This document shows positions 9,659 through 18,600 of a stretch of 64,000 nt of DNA, in pieces (the stretch's first letter is position 1; the number at the start of each line of letters is the position of its first letter). The DNA is from Pseudomonas fluorescens (GTDB taxonomy: Bacteria; Pseudomonadota; Gammaproteobacteria; Pseudomonadales; Pseudomonadaceae). Location of the stretch: positions 1 through 64,000 of the forward strand of contig NZ_KZ477995.1 in NCBI RefSeq assembly GCF_002837185.1, given 5' to 3'. Below the pieces are notes generated by a model. It saw only the letters and a program-made list of their open reading frames with translations, was not told where the DNA came from and did not search any database. The translations under genes were made by a program, and so were the position numbers.

Positions 9659-9825
9659 TGCGATCCTTGGCAGCGCGAAGCAACTGAGAGACACGGATGC
9701 TAGCAGTGTCGAGGCGGGAAGCAACCCTTCAAGATTTTACTGGATATTTGTCCAGTAAAGGTATCGCTGGCCCCTGACACCTTGCAGCGCCTAGACTTTG
9801 CCGGTCTTCAGCACAGGAACAGCCC

Positions 9826-11253
9826 GTGACCTCCATTTTCTGGTACGACTATGAAACCACCGGGATCAACCCGCGCAGCGATCGCCCGCTGCAGGTAGCC
9901 GGCATTCGTACCGACCTCGAGCTCAACGAGGTCGGCCCGCCGATCAATCTGTATTGCCAGCCCAGCGACGATATCCTGCCCCATCCGGCAGCGTGTGCGA
10001 TCACCGGTATAACGCCGCAGGTCCTGGCGCAGAAAGGCCTTGCCGAGGCGGATTTCATGACGCGGGTGCATGCCGAACTCGCGGCCCCCGGTACCTGCGG
10101 TGCGGGTTATAACACCCTGCGCTTTGACGATGAAATGACGCGCTACAGCCTGTACCGCAACTTTTTCGACCCTTATGCGCGCGAGTGGCAGGGCGGTAAC
10201 AGCCGCTGGGACTTGATCGATGTGATGCGTACCGCGTATGCCCTGCGCCCGGACGGGATTGTGTGGCCCGAGCAGGACGGGCGCGTGACGCTCAAGCTTG
10301 AACGCCTGACGCAAGCCAACGGCATCGACCATGGCCAGGCCCACGATGCGTTGTCTGACGTGCGCGCGACCATCGCCCTGGCGCGATTGGTGCGGGAAAA
10401 ACAACCCAAGCTGTATGAGTGGCTGTTCCAGTTGCGTAGCAAGCAACGGGTGATGGACCAGGTGCGCTTGCTGCAGCCGCTGGTGCACATTTCTGGACGC
10501 TTCAGCGCCGAGCGGCATTATCTGGGGGTGGTCTTGCCGTTGGCTTGGCATCCGTGCAATCGCAATGCACTGATTGTGTGTGACCTGGGGCTCGATCCGC
10601 AGGCCCTGCTCGAACTGGATGCCGAGACGTTGCGCGAGCGCCTCTATACGCGGCGCGACGAGCTGGCGGAGGGTGAACTGCCGGTGCCGCTCAAGTTGCT
10701 GCACATCAACCGCTGCCCGGTCGTCGCGCCCTTGAAAGTGCTGCGCGCGCAAGATCACGAGCGGCTGCAATTGGATAGGGAGGTTTACCAGGCGCGGGCG
10801 CTGCGACTAACTGACGCACAGGAAGTTTGGCGTGACAAGTTGGCGAGCGTTTACGCCGAGGAGGAATATGCGCCGAATGCCGATCCGGAGCAGCAGCTCT
10901 ATGAGGGTTTTATCGGCGACCGTGATCGGCGCTTATGTGAACAAGTTCGCCTGGCAGAGCCGGTACAACTGGGACGCCAGCAATGGCCGTTCGATGATCA
11001 TCGATTGCCTGAATTATTATTCCGCTATCGCGCGCGTAACTTTCCTGAAACCTTGAACAATGAGGAGCAAGAGCGCTGGAGACTTTTCTGTCAGCAACGG
11101 TTGTCAGACCCGGTATGGGGCGCACCCAATACCCTGGCGGCATTTAAGCTGGCCCATAAGGAGTTGAAAAACAGTGCGACAGCGTTTCAGTGCCAGGTAC
11201 TGGGTGAATGGCAAGACTATGCCGACTCTTTAGCGGCCCGCCTGAATCTGTAG
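9826..11253 (+). CDS. sbcB: Exodeoxyribonuclease I
   Basis: A processive 3'-5' single-strand DNA exonuclease that acts in recombination and mismatch repair. The 475-residue protein starts at GTG and has the DEDDh motifs FWYDYETTGINP near residue 5, then GAGYNTLRFDDEMTRYSLYRN, and the HDALSDVRATIALA motif that supplies the last His and Asp. The C-terminal SH3-like and helical parts (from about residue 200) are present, so the enzyme looks complete. Adjacency to mvaT and purU matches the P. aeruginosa order. Confidence 0.95.
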   Translation: MTSIFWYDYETTGINPRSDRPLQVAGIRTDLELNEVGPPINLYCQPSDDILPHPAACAITGITPQVLAQKGLAEADFMTRVHAELAAPGTCGAGYNTLRFDDEMTRYSLYRNFFDPYAREWQGGNSRWDLIDVMRTAYALRPDGIVWPEQDGRVTLKLERLTQANGIDHGQAHDALSDVRATIALARLVREKQPKLYEWLFQLRSKQRVMDQVRLLQPLVHISGRFSAERHYLGVVLPLAWHPCNRNALIVCDLGLDPQALLELDAETLRERLYTRRDELAEGELPVPLKLLHINRCPVVAPLKVLRAQDHERLQLDREVYQARALRLTDAQEVWRDKLASVYAEEEYAPNADPEQQLYEGFIGDRDRRLCEQVRLAEPVQLGRQQWPFDDHRLPELLFRYRARNFPETLNNEEQERWRLFCQQRLSDPVWGAPNTLAAFKLAHKELKNSATAFQCQVLGEWQDYADSLAARLNL

Positions 11254-11280
11254 CCGAGCAACTGCAAACATCCAGACAAT

Positions 11281-11308
11281 AAAAAACGCCAGCAAGCTGG
11301 CGTTTTTA
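11281..11308. terminator. Bidirectional terminator between sbcB and mvaT
   Basis: A stem of about 12 bp around an AA loop, with A-run and T-run flanks. It sits between two convergent genes and should stop transcription from both. Confidence 0.85.
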
Positions 11309-11342
11309 ATGTGTCGCGTATCGGATGGGGTTCCGACCAGGC

Positions 11343-11717
11343 TTAGCCCAGCAGGGTAGCCCAACCTTCTACCACGTCACCGCCCCACTTGGCTTTCCAC
11401 TCTTTCAGCGTCTTGTGATTGCCACCTTTGGTTTCAATCACTTCACCGTTGTGCGGGTTTTTGTACTGCTTGACCTTGCGAGCACGTTTGGTGCCGGTAG
11501 TTTTCACAGCGCCGCGCGGTGCTTTAACTTTGGATTCCGGATCCAGCAGCGCGATGATGTCACGCAGGGATTTGGAGTATTCGCCCATCAGGGTGCGCAG
11601 TTTGCCTTCAAATTCCAGCTCGGTTTTCAGCTTGTCGTCTTGCGACAGGTTCTTCAAACGGGCTTGCAGCTCTTTGATAGCTTCTTCGGTGGCGCGGTAT
11701 TCGTTGATCAGAGACAT
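11343..11717 (-). CDS. mvaT: MvaT-family H-NS-like xenogeneic silencer
   Basis: A 124-residue nucleoid protein that binds AT-rich DNA and silences horizontally acquired genes in Pseudomonas. The N-terminal coiled-coil oligomerisation helix (residues 1-60, starting MSLINEYRATEEAIKELQ) is followed by a basic linker and the C-terminal DNA-binding domain with KRARKVKQYKNPHNGEVIET and KGGNHKTLKEWKAKWG. It is transcribed alone. It could regulate the accessory cluster at the other end of this window, but that is inference. Confidence 0.95.
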   Translation of the reverse strand: MSLINEYRATEEAIKELQARLKNLSQDDKLKTELEFEGKLRTLMGEYSKSLRDIIALLDPESKVKAPRGAVKTTGTKRARKVKQYKNPHNGEVIETKGGNHKTLKEWKAKWGGDVVEGWATLLG

Positions 11718-12063
11718 GTGGACTACCTTATGTAGAACGCTGATTGACAGGGTGAGTGGCCTAATAATAGTCAGGCAATTTCATCAAGTAAACATTTAAG
11801 CAGCTATTCGGGTGAATTAGAGTGAAGTTTTTCGCAGCGCTGTGCAGTCGAGTTAATTAGTGGGGGGCGCGGCTAAAAACAATCAGCTTAATTCTGCTAA
11901 GTGCCGAGCGTGCGTGTGTAAGGCCATATAACGGTGGTAAAACCTTACGCTATTAAGGGGTGTTGCCAGCGCCGGGGATCAGAATAAGGCACAAGGAGTA
12001 CTGCAGTTTTTCTGCGCAATCGCTAGAATGGCGGCCTTTGCGAAGTTCTGGAGTTTCCCCCTA
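11718..12063. promoter_or_regulatory. AT-rich divergent region between mvaT and purU
   Basis: About 350 bp with no supported gene and a lower GC content than its surroundings. It should hold the mvaT promoter on the minus strand, and MvaT often binds its own AT-rich control region. On the plus side a TAGAAT box at 12024-12029 is a plausible -10 for purU; no good -35 is visible. Confidence 0.45.
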
Positions 12064-12912
12064 ATGCGCACTTTTCGGCTGGTGATTGCTTGCCCGGACC
12101 GGGTTGGCATCGTTGCCAAGGTCAGTAACTTTCTGGCTTCTCATAACGGTTGGATCACCGAGGCGAGTCATCACTCGGATGATCTCAGCGGTTGGTTTTT
12201 CATGCGTCACGAAATTCGTGCCGATACCTTGCCTTTTGGTCTGGAAGCTTTTCGTGAGGCGTTTGCGCCGATTGCCGAAGAGTTTTCGATGACCTGGCAC
12301 ATCACCGACACAGAACAGAAGAAACGCGTCGTGCTGATGGCCAGCCGTGAATCCCACTGCCTGGCGGACCTGCTGCACCGCTGGCACAGCGATGAACTCG
12401 ATTGCGAGATCGCCTGTGTAATCTCCAACCATGACGACCTGCGCAGCATGGTCGAGTGGCATGGCATCCCCTATTACCATGTGCCGGTCAACCCGCAGGA
12501 CAAGGAGCCCGCATTCGCCGAGGTATCGCGCCTGGTCAAGCAGCACGATGCCGACGTGGTGGTGCTGGCGCGCTACATGCAGATCCTGCCGCCGGAACTG
12601 TGCCGCGAATACGCCGGCAAGGTGATCAACATTCACCACAGCTTCCTGCCGTCGTTCGTGGGGGCCAAGCCTTATCACCAGGCGTCCCTGCGCGGTGTGA
12701 AGCTGATCGGCGCGACCTGTCACTACGTCACCGAAGAGCTGGACGCCGGTCCGATCATCGAGCAGGACGTGGTGCGCGTCAGTCATAGCGACAGCATCGA
12801 AGACATGGTGCGTTTCGGCCGCGACGTCGAGAAGATGGTCTTGGCCCGTGGCTTGCGTTATCACTTGGAAGATCGCGTATTGGTGCACGGCAACAAGACC
12901 GTGGTGTTCTGA
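12064..12912 (+). CDS. purU: Formyltetrahydrofolate deformylase
   Basis: Hydrolyses 10-formyl-THF to THF and formate, balancing one-carbon pools. The 282-residue protein has an N-terminal ACT domain (RLVIACPDRVGIVAKVSNFL) and a C-terminal formyltransferase-type domain with VLARYMQILPPELC and the catalytic segment NIHHSFLPSFVGAKPYHQA. The ATG at 12064 matches the usual N-terminus MRTFRL; an in-frame ATG 36 bp upstream lies too close to the probable promoter. It ends at a strong terminator. Confidence 0.95.
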   Translation: MRTFRLVIACPDRVGIVAKVSNFLASHNGWITEASHHSDDLSGWFFMRHEIRADTLPFGLEAFREAFAPIAEEFSMTWHITDTEQKKRVVLMASRESHCLADLLHRWHSDELDCEIACVISNHDDLRSMVEWHGIPYYHVPVNPQDKEPAFAEVSRLVKQHDADVVVLARYMQILPPELCREYAGKVINIHHSFLPSFVGAKPYHQASLRGVKLIGATCHYVTEELDAGPIIEQDVVRVSHSDSIEDMVRFGRDVEKMVLARGLRYHLEDRVLVHGNKTVVF

Positions 12913-12938
12913 CCGACGCGTTTTGATTGAACAAGCAG

Positions 12939-12970
12939 GGGCCCGGGAGTAAAACTCTCCGGGCCCTTTT
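12939..12970 (+). terminator. purU terminator
   Basis: GC-rich stem GGGCCCGGGAG paired with CTCTCCGGGCCC around a short A-rich loop, followed by TTTTCATTTT. Confidence 0.8.
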
Positions 12971-12988
12971 CATTTTCAGGAGGCGGCC

Positions 12989-13171
12989 ATGACCGACCCA
13001 CTCGACAAGGCGACTTCCAGGCCACCCGCTACCGTGGGCGAGGGCTGTCTGAGTCGCTACGACCCGGACGCGCTGGATGCGCAGGATGGTACTGACTTTC
13101 CCGGTGCTGCCCAGTTGTGGGAACAGTTGCAGGATGAGAAGCCGCCCGCTGCTCCCGAAAAAGACGCTTGA
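12989..13171 (+). CDS. Small hypothetical acidic protein
   Basis: A 60-residue reading frame with a near-perfect AGGAGG ribosome site 6 bp before its ATG, directly behind the purU terminator. The product is acidic and proline-rich, with no recognisable domain and no signal peptide. It overlaps the 3' end of the convergent membrane-protein gene by 143 bp. Either this gene or the long tail of that protein could be wrong. The strong ribosome site is the main support; no promoter is obvious. Confidence 0.45.
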   Translation: MTDPLDKATSRPPATVGEGCLSRYDPDALDAQDGTDFPGAAQLWEQLQDEKPPAAPEKDA

Positions 13172-14135
13172 GCAGCGGCTTGCCCACCATCAACAGAAAC
13201 ACTGGCGCACCGGCCAGCAGATAGAAGTAGTAGGTCACTGCCCGCCAGATCAGGATGGCCGCCGCCGCCGTGGCGTTGCCCACCATCGGCGCGAGCAATG
13301 CCGCCGACGTCAACTCCGCCGCCCCGGCCCCGCCTGGCAGCAGGCTGAATTGCCCGGCGGTCAATGACAGCATCTGGATCAGGAAGCTCCAGGCCCACTG
13401 CACCTGCCCACCCAGGCCACGCAGCGCCAGGTACAACACGCTGTAGCGTAATAACCAATGCAGGCTGGTCAGCGCGAACACCCCGAGCAGAGTGCTCCAG
13501 GGCAATTTCAGCGTTTGGGTGAATGCCGCAAGAAAGCGCAGCAACCGGCGGGCCCAGCGCCGGCGGGTGCCGAAGCGCACCTTCATGGCCTTGAGTGCCC
13601 GTCCGGCCAGGCGAATCAGGCGGCGATGAAAGCGCACCACCAACACGCAGCCGACGATTCCACCGACCATCGACACGGCACTGAGCCCCAGCAGCCCTTC
13701 CAGGCGTGGGCTGAGGGTATGGAACAGCGCATACAGCACGATGCCCGCCAGTGCGCAGAAAAAGAACAGCAAGTCACTCAACTGGTCCATGGCAAACACC
13801 GCGCTGCCATGGGCGGGCCGTATGCCGTTGCGTGCCAGCAGTCCCATCAGCGTCAGTGGTCCGCCGCTGCCGCCTGGGGTCGCGCACGTGGCGAATTCGG
13901 TCGATATCACCACGCCCAGGCTTTTGCGCCATCCCAACCGACTGCGCTGCTGGCCAAGCAACAAGCGCAGGCGCAGGCTGTTGATCAACCAGCAGCCGAT
14001 GATCATGGCAAACATCCCCAGTAACTGGGACAGGGGGAACTGGCGCAGGCGCGCAACGGTTTCGCCGCCACCCAGCCACACCGGGATCACCAGTGCGACC
14101 ATCAGCGCCAACACCAGCCAGATCAGCCGGCGCAT
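13029..14135 (-). CDS. UPF0104 / LPG-synthase-type multi-pass membrane protein
   Basis: A roughly 368-residue protein with about eight membrane helices of the lysylphosphatidylglycerol synthase transmembrane (flippase-like) family. The family core STEFATCATPGGSGGP is present, as is the later LLPGGAGAAEL repeat of it. The soluble aminoacyl-transfer domain is absent, so it is more likely a lipid or polyprenol flippase than a synthase. ATG 14135 overlaps the upstream gene by 13 bp; a GTG at 14153 is an alternative. The last 50 residues are basic, disordered and overlap a small convergent gene. Confidence 0.8.
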   Translation of the reverse strand: MRRLIWLVLALMVALVIPVWLGGGETVARLRQFPLSQLLGMFAMIIGCWLINSLRLRLLLGQQRSRLGWRKSLGVVISTEFATCATPGGSGGPLTLMGLLARNGIRPAHGSAVFAMDQLSDLLFFFCALAGIVLYALFHTLSPRLEGLLGLSAVSMVGGIVGCVLVVRFHRRLIRLAGRALKAMKVRFGTRRRWARRLLRFLAAFTQTLKLPWSTLLGVFALTSLHWLLRYSVLYLALRGLGGQVQWAWSFLIQMLSLTAGQFSLLPGGAGAAELTSAALLAPMVGNATAAAAILIWRAVTYYFYLLAGAPVFLLMVGKPLLKRLFREQRAASHPATVPTTGQHRESQYHPAHPARPGRSDSDSPRPR

Positions 14136-14875
14136 GGCAGCGTCGACAGCCACGCGGATTTGGTCTGTGGCGTGCGTCCATCGTCAAGCAGGCGCTCCAG
14201 GGTTTGCAGCCAGTAATCACGGGAAAATGCGTGACGCATATCGACGGGGTGCAACCCTAATCGGATCACCGGTGCGCACTGCCAGCGCTGTTCGCGTCGA
14301 TCGCTCAAGACCCTGGACATGCCTCGGCGCCACGCACTGCGCGCGCTCCACACCAGGCCCGGGGCGTGGATGGGCGTGAAGTCAGGCAGGCGATACAGGT
14401 GCTGCGGGTCGCTGGTGTAACTCAGCGGTAGTTGGCGCAACGCCAGCCGCGTGCCCTGGCTCATCAACCAGGCGGGAGCGACAAACCCTTGCAGGGGCCA
14501 GTCATTGCGCTGGAATACCTCGATGCCGTCGGTCAAGCGCCGCAAGGCCTCGGCCTCGGACAACTGGTAGAACTCGCCCTCATGCGTATAGATGCGCCGC
14601 ATGAACCATTGCCGTGGCGTACGCGGCCGGGGTTGGTCGTCGCAGTGGTAATACCCGTGCAAGGTGAGTTCATCGCCTTTGGCTACACGGTTGTCGAGCA
14701 GGCGGCGGAAGTCTGCATGGGCGGCCAGGGCGTTGTGATGATGAAAGTCCGGAACGACCAGCCAGGTGATAGGGACATTGCCGAGGGCATCGACAGCCTC
14801 GACAAAGGGCCGGTAATCGGCCCACGTGCTCGGCGCCACGTCGTGCAGCACCAGCATGACCGATCGTTCAACCAT
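14123..14875 (-). CDS. DUF2334 / polysaccharide deacetylase-like protein
   Basis: A 250-residue cytosolic protein with the NodB-like deacetylase barrel. The N-terminal VMLVLHDVAPSTW supplies a metal-type His-Asp pair, and ELTLHGYYH carries the second histidine motif. Such proteins in operon with a glycosyltransferase and a flippase-like membrane protein suggest modification of an envelope glycolipid. It overlaps the upstream glycosyltransferase gene by 8 bp and the downstream membrane protein gene by 13 bp. The substrate is unknown. Confidence 0.8.
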   Translation of the reverse strand: MVERSVMLVLHDVAPSTWADYRPFVEAVDALGNVPITWLVVPDFHHHNALAAHADFRRLLDNRVAKGDELTLHGYYHCDDQPRPRTPRQWFMRRIYTHEGEFYQLSEAEALRRLTDGIEVFQRNDWPLQGFVAPAWLMSQGTRLALRQLPLSYTSDPQHLYRLPDFTPIHAPGLVWSARSAWRRGMSRVLSDRREQRWQCAPVIRLGLHPVDMRHAFSRDYWLQTLERLLDDGRTPQTKSAWLSTLPCAG

Positions 14876-15980
14876 GGGCGAGCATCGGTTTTTGTGTGCC
14901 GAGCACGGCGTGGTAATGCCCCAGCAGGCTGTCCACCACCGCATCCCACGCGTAATGCTGTTCGACATGGCGCCGGGCCTGTTCTCCCAGACGGCGGCTG
15001 TCGGCGCCAAACAGTTCGCATACCGCATCGGCCATCGCCTTGGGGTTGTTGGGCGCGCAGAGCAGGCCGCAGCGCTCGTCGACAATCTCAGTGAAGGCCC
15101 CCGCCGCCACGGCGACCACCGGAATGCCGCAGGCCATGGCTTCCAGAATGACCAGGCCGAAGGTTTCCTGGTCACCGCCATGCAGCAACGCATCGGCACT
15201 GGCCATCAGGCGGGCAACATGATCGGCCGGGCGGAAGCCATCGACTACGGTGACATTGTCCGGCACATTGGCCGGCATGCCGGAACCCACCAGCAATAAG
15301 TGATAACCCTCGCCCAGGCGCTTCATGCAGTTGAGTAGAACCGGCAGGTTTTTTTCCTTGGAGCCACGCCCGGCGAAAATCAGCAGCCGGGTGTCTTCAT
15401 CGATCCCCAGTTCGGCGCGCAGGCCGGGGTCGCGTACCTGTGGCGTGAAGGTTTGCAGGTCGACGCCCAAGGGTTGCACGAAGACGTTTTTTACCCCAAG
15501 TCCAATGAGTTTGTCGGCCATTACCTGGCTGGGAGCCAGTACCCGGTCAAAATTCCCATAGAGTTTGCTGACATAAGCTTCGACGTTGGGGGTGAACCAG
15601 GCGCCCATGCGGTTACGCACCAGCAGGGGGAGGTCGGAGTGGTAAAAACCGATGACGGGCACATCCAACTGGCGCCGGGCGTCCAGGGCGGCCCAGGCGG
15701 TCAGGTAGGGATCGCCGACTTCGATCAGGTCAGGCTGCAAATCGTGCAGGACATTTCGCCATGGCGCCAGGCGCAGGGGGAAGCGGTAGCCTTTGCCGAA
15801 GGGCAGCGGCGGCGCCGGCACCTGAAAAATACCATCGCGCTCGCTCAAGTGGGCGCCCGGCACCAACAGGCTGTGGCGAATGCCGGGCTTGAGCGCCAGG
15901 CGCCGGTGCTTGGCGTCCAGATAAGTGCGTACGCCACCGCTGGCCGGGGCGTAGAACATGGTTATGTCAGCGATATGCAC
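14868..15980 (-). CDS. GT4-family glycosyltransferase
   Basis: A roughly 370-residue GT-B glycosyltransferase. The N-terminal acceptor half has ADITMFYAPASGGVRTYL. The C-terminal nucleotide-sugar half has LLIFAGRGSKEKNLPVLL and the family 4 signature HGGDQETFGLVILEAMACGIPVV, split here by its natural E-x7-E spacing. An ATG three codons upstream (15989) sits directly against GGAGGG, too close for translation, so the GTG at 15980 is preferred. It is the first gene of the three-gene envelope module. Confidence 0.85.
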   Translation of the reverse strand: MHIADITMFYAPASGGVRTYLDAKHRRLALKPGIRHSLLVPGAHLSERDGIFQVPAPPLPFGKGYRFPLRLAPWRNVLHDLQPDLIEVGDPYLTAWAALDARRQLDVPVIGFYHSDLPLLVRNRMGAWFTPNVEAYVSKLYGNFDRVLAPSQVMADKLIGLGVKNVFVQPLGVDLQTFTPQVRDPGLRAELGIDEDTRLLIFAGRGSKEKNLPVLLNCMKRLGEGYHLLLVGSGMPANVPDNVTVVDGFRPADHVARLMASADALLHGGDQETFGLVILEAMACGIPVVAVAAGAFTEIVDERCGLLCAPNNPKAMADAVCELFGADSRRLGEQARRHVEQHYAWDAVVDSLLGHYHAVLGTQKPMLAHG

Positions 15981-16083
15981 GATGAACATCCCTCCGATCC
16001 ATTGCTCTCCTTAACGTGGACCTGAGGTAAGGATAGATGTTCGATCGGGATTGGGGTCGTGCTGCGTGTTCGAGCTTGAAATG

Positions 16084-16472
16084 ATGGGGGAGGGGGCTTG
16101 CCCTGATACCAGTCAGTTAAGCGAACACCGCCCTCTGTAGGAGCGAGCAAGCTCGCGAAAAACGTCAACGATAACGCGTGCTTCCTGAATGAACGCAGTG
16201 CCTGTGAGTTTTTCGCGAGCAAGCTCGCTCCTACAAAAAGCCTTAGCTGACTGGTATCAGGGCTTGTTCCCGATGGCGGTGTGTCATCTCCCTCATCGGG
16301 GCATAGGTATCTACACACCTCCGTAGCACCTGACCGTAACCACGATGCGAAGTGAGCCGCTGTAAAAGCGGAACCGTTAGCAGCCGTTACCGCAGAAACG
16401 GATATGTACTCGGTCTGATCCAATATCCTGGCCGGCCCAGAGGCCGCCATCGGGGGCAAGCCCCCTCCCACA
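16084..16472. repeat. Composite REP region with nested repeats
   Basis: The 500-bp gap between the glycosyltransferase and chemoreceptor genes is filled with repeats. A GGGAGGGGGCTTGCC half-palindrome (16085-16105) faces its inverted form at 16449-16472. Inside, CCCTGATACCAGTCAGTTAAG (16101-16121) and its inverted copy (16242-16262, 20 of 21 positions) bracket a separate REPIN of the other family. The middle part, 16263-16448, holds further short inverted repeats and no supported gene. Confidence 0.7.
16136..16235. repeat. REPIN, GTAGGAGCGAGC family
   Basis: Two inverted REP units, GTAGGAGCGAGCAAGCTCGCG and its mirror, separated by about 50 bp. It matches the elements at 24921 and 41831. These non-autonomous elements are mobilised by RAYT transposases, which are not in this window. 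Confidence 0.85.
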
Positions 16473-16505
16473 TTTTTACCGAGTACCGCCAAGCTCCTCT
16501 GTGTA

Positions 16506-18395
16506 TCAGATGCGGAAGCTGCCCACCAATTGCTTCAGGCGGGCGGCTTGCCGTTCAAGGTCGGTGCAGGCGCGCAGCGTCGATTGCAGGTTTTCCACAC
16601 CTTCCTGGTTGAGGGTGTTGATTTCAGTAATGTCCATATTGATCGACTCCACGACGGAGGTCTGCTCCTCGGTGGCGGTGGCCACGGACTGGTTCATCCC
16701 GTCGATCTCGCCAATACGCTGGGTCACGCTGTTCAAGCGCTCGCCGGCCAGGTTGGCGATTTCCACGCTGTCCTGGCTGTGGCGCTGACTTTCACTCATG
16801 GTGCTCACCGAGTCGCGGGCGCCGACTTGCAGTTCCTCGATCATCTTCTGCACTTGTTGCGCCGATTCCTGGGTGCGATGCGCCAGGTTGCGCACTTCAT
16901 CGGCCACCACCGCGAAGCCGCGACCGGCTTCACCGGCACGCGCGGCCTCGATGGCGGCGTTGAGTGCGAGCAAGTTGGTTTGCTGGGAAATACTGGTGAT
17001 CACTTCAAGGATCTGGCCGATGTTCACCGTCTTGCTGTTCAGTGCTTCGATATTGCTGCTGGAGGCGCTGATCATGCTCGACAGCTGGGTCATGGCCTTG
17101 ATATTGCGGTCTACCACCTGCTGGCCGTCTTCGGCCAAATGCCGCGCATCACTGGCCTGACTGGAGGCCTGCGCCGCGTTACGCGCGATTTCCTGGGCGG
17201 CAGCGCCCAGTTGATTGATCGCAGCAGCGACGCTGTTGGTGCGGTTGGCCTGTTCGTCTGAGTTGACCATCGACGAGTTGGACGCGCTGACCACCCGCAA
17301 TGCCACTTCATTGACCTGCTCGGTGGCCGACGACACTTCGCGGATCGAGGTGTGAATGCGTTCGACGAAACGGTTGAACGCGGTGCCCAGGGTGCCGAAC
17401 TCGTCGTGGTTCTGGATGGTCAGGCGCCGGGTCAGGTCGCCTTCTCCGTCGGCAATATCCTGCATGGCGCGGGTCATCACGTGCAGCGGTTGCAGCAACA
17501 CGCGGATCAGCATGCCCAGCAACGCGATGATGATCACCACGGCGATGAGGGTGGCGATGACCGCCGACGTGCGGAACTCGGTGAGCATGGCGAACGATTT
17601 GGCTTTATCCACCGAAATGCCCAGGTACCAGTTTACCGATGGCAGGCCCTTGATCGGGGTAAACGTGACGATATTGGTCTTGCCATTGGCCTGCACTTCG
17701 CTGAAATCAGCGCTGATCTTCGGCGTGTCCTTGGGGTACACGTCAGCCAGGGTCTTCATGACCAGGGCCTTGTCCGGGTGAACTAGCACTTTGCCATCAG
17801 CGCTGACCAGAAACGCGTAACCCATGCCGCCCAAGTCCAGCGCGCCAACGTTGTCCACCAGGGTTTGCAGGCTCAGATCGCCGCCCACCACGCCGATGCT
17901 CTGGCCGGCCTTGGTACTCGGTGTGGCGATAGAAATAATCAGCTGCCCCGTGGCCGCGTCGATATAAGGCTCGGTCAGGGTCGCGCCGTTGCTGGCCTGT
18001 GCGCCCTTGTACCAAGGGCGCACACGCGGGTCGAAACCGTCGGGCATCTTGGTGTCAGGGCGGATGGTGAACGTGCCCTGGCTGTCGCCGACGTAGGTTG
18101 CCATGAACGATGATGTCAGGGCTTTCTGTTCCAGCAGGCTGGCAACCACGGACGGTTCGGGGTTGAGGGCAATATTCTGCGCGGCGTTTTCGACCAGCGC
18201 GATACGCCCGGTGAGCCAGGTCTGAATACTGCCGGCGGTGACGTCGCCCATTTCATGCAGGTAGCTATTGAGATCGTCACGAATCGCATTGCGCTGAAGG
18301 TAGTCGTTATAGAGGGTAAACAACGCAAAGGCGGCGATGACGATAAGGGAGGCTGCAAGCAAAATTTTATGGCTGAAGCGCAGGTTTTTATTCAT
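16506..18395 (-). CDS. Methyl-accepting chemotaxis protein, amino-acid (Pct/Cta-like) receptor
   Basis: A 629-residue chemoreceptor. A membrane helix at about 10-28 is followed by a periplasmic dCache domain to about 272, a second helix at 276-300, a HAMP domain at about 300-353 and a signalling domain with the hairpin tip [19 protein letters not shown]. In the dCache domain R126, W128, Y129, Y144, D146 and D173 match the signature known to bind the amino and carboxyl groups of amino acids. It lies where PctA/PctB lie in P. aeruginosa. The C-terminus has no CheR-tethering pentapeptide. Confidence 0.9.
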   Translation of the reverse strand: MNKNLRFSHKILLAASLIVIAAFALFTLYNDYLQRNAIRDDLNSYLHEMGDVTAGSIQTWLTGRIALVENAAQNIALNPEPSVVASLLEQKALTSSFMATYVGDSQGTFTIRPDTKMPDGFDPRVRPWYKGAQASNGATLTEPYIDAATGQLIISIATPSTKAGQSIGVVGGDLSLQTLVDNVGALDLGGMGYAFLVSADGKVLVHPDKALVMKTLADVYPKDTPKISADFSEVQANGKTNIVTFTPIKGLPSVNWYLGISVDKAKSFAMLTEFRTSAVIATLIAVVIIIALLGMLIRVLLQPLHVMTRAMQDIADGEGDLTRRLTIQNHDEFGTLGTAFNRFVERIHTSIREVSSATEQVNEVALRVVSASNSSMVNSDEQANRTNSVAAAINQLGAAAQEIARNAAQASSQASDARHLAEDGQQVVDRNIKAMTQLSSMISASSSNIEALNSKTVNIGQILEVITSISQQTNLLALNAAIEAARAGEAGRGFAVVADEVRNLAHRTQESAQQVQKMIEELQVGARDSVSTMSESQRHSQDSVEIANLAGERLNSVTQRIGEIDGMNQSVATATEEQTSVVESINMDITEINTLNQEGVENLQSTLRACTDLERQAARLKQLVGSFRI

Positions 18396-18600
18396 GGCTT
18401 GTAGGGTCCGCTAAGGTCTTGATATCCAGGGCGCGCCCTGTACAAGAGGCGCAAAATGGCAGCGTTAAAAAAGGTGTGATATTTCTGGTGATAGCTCCGT
18501 TGGTCCATGTCGGAATTATCTGGCCGTTTTTTAGTCTTTGTCGGGCTTACATACGTCTATATCGACCTCGCGGCATTAAAGATTAACCATAGGTGACGAA

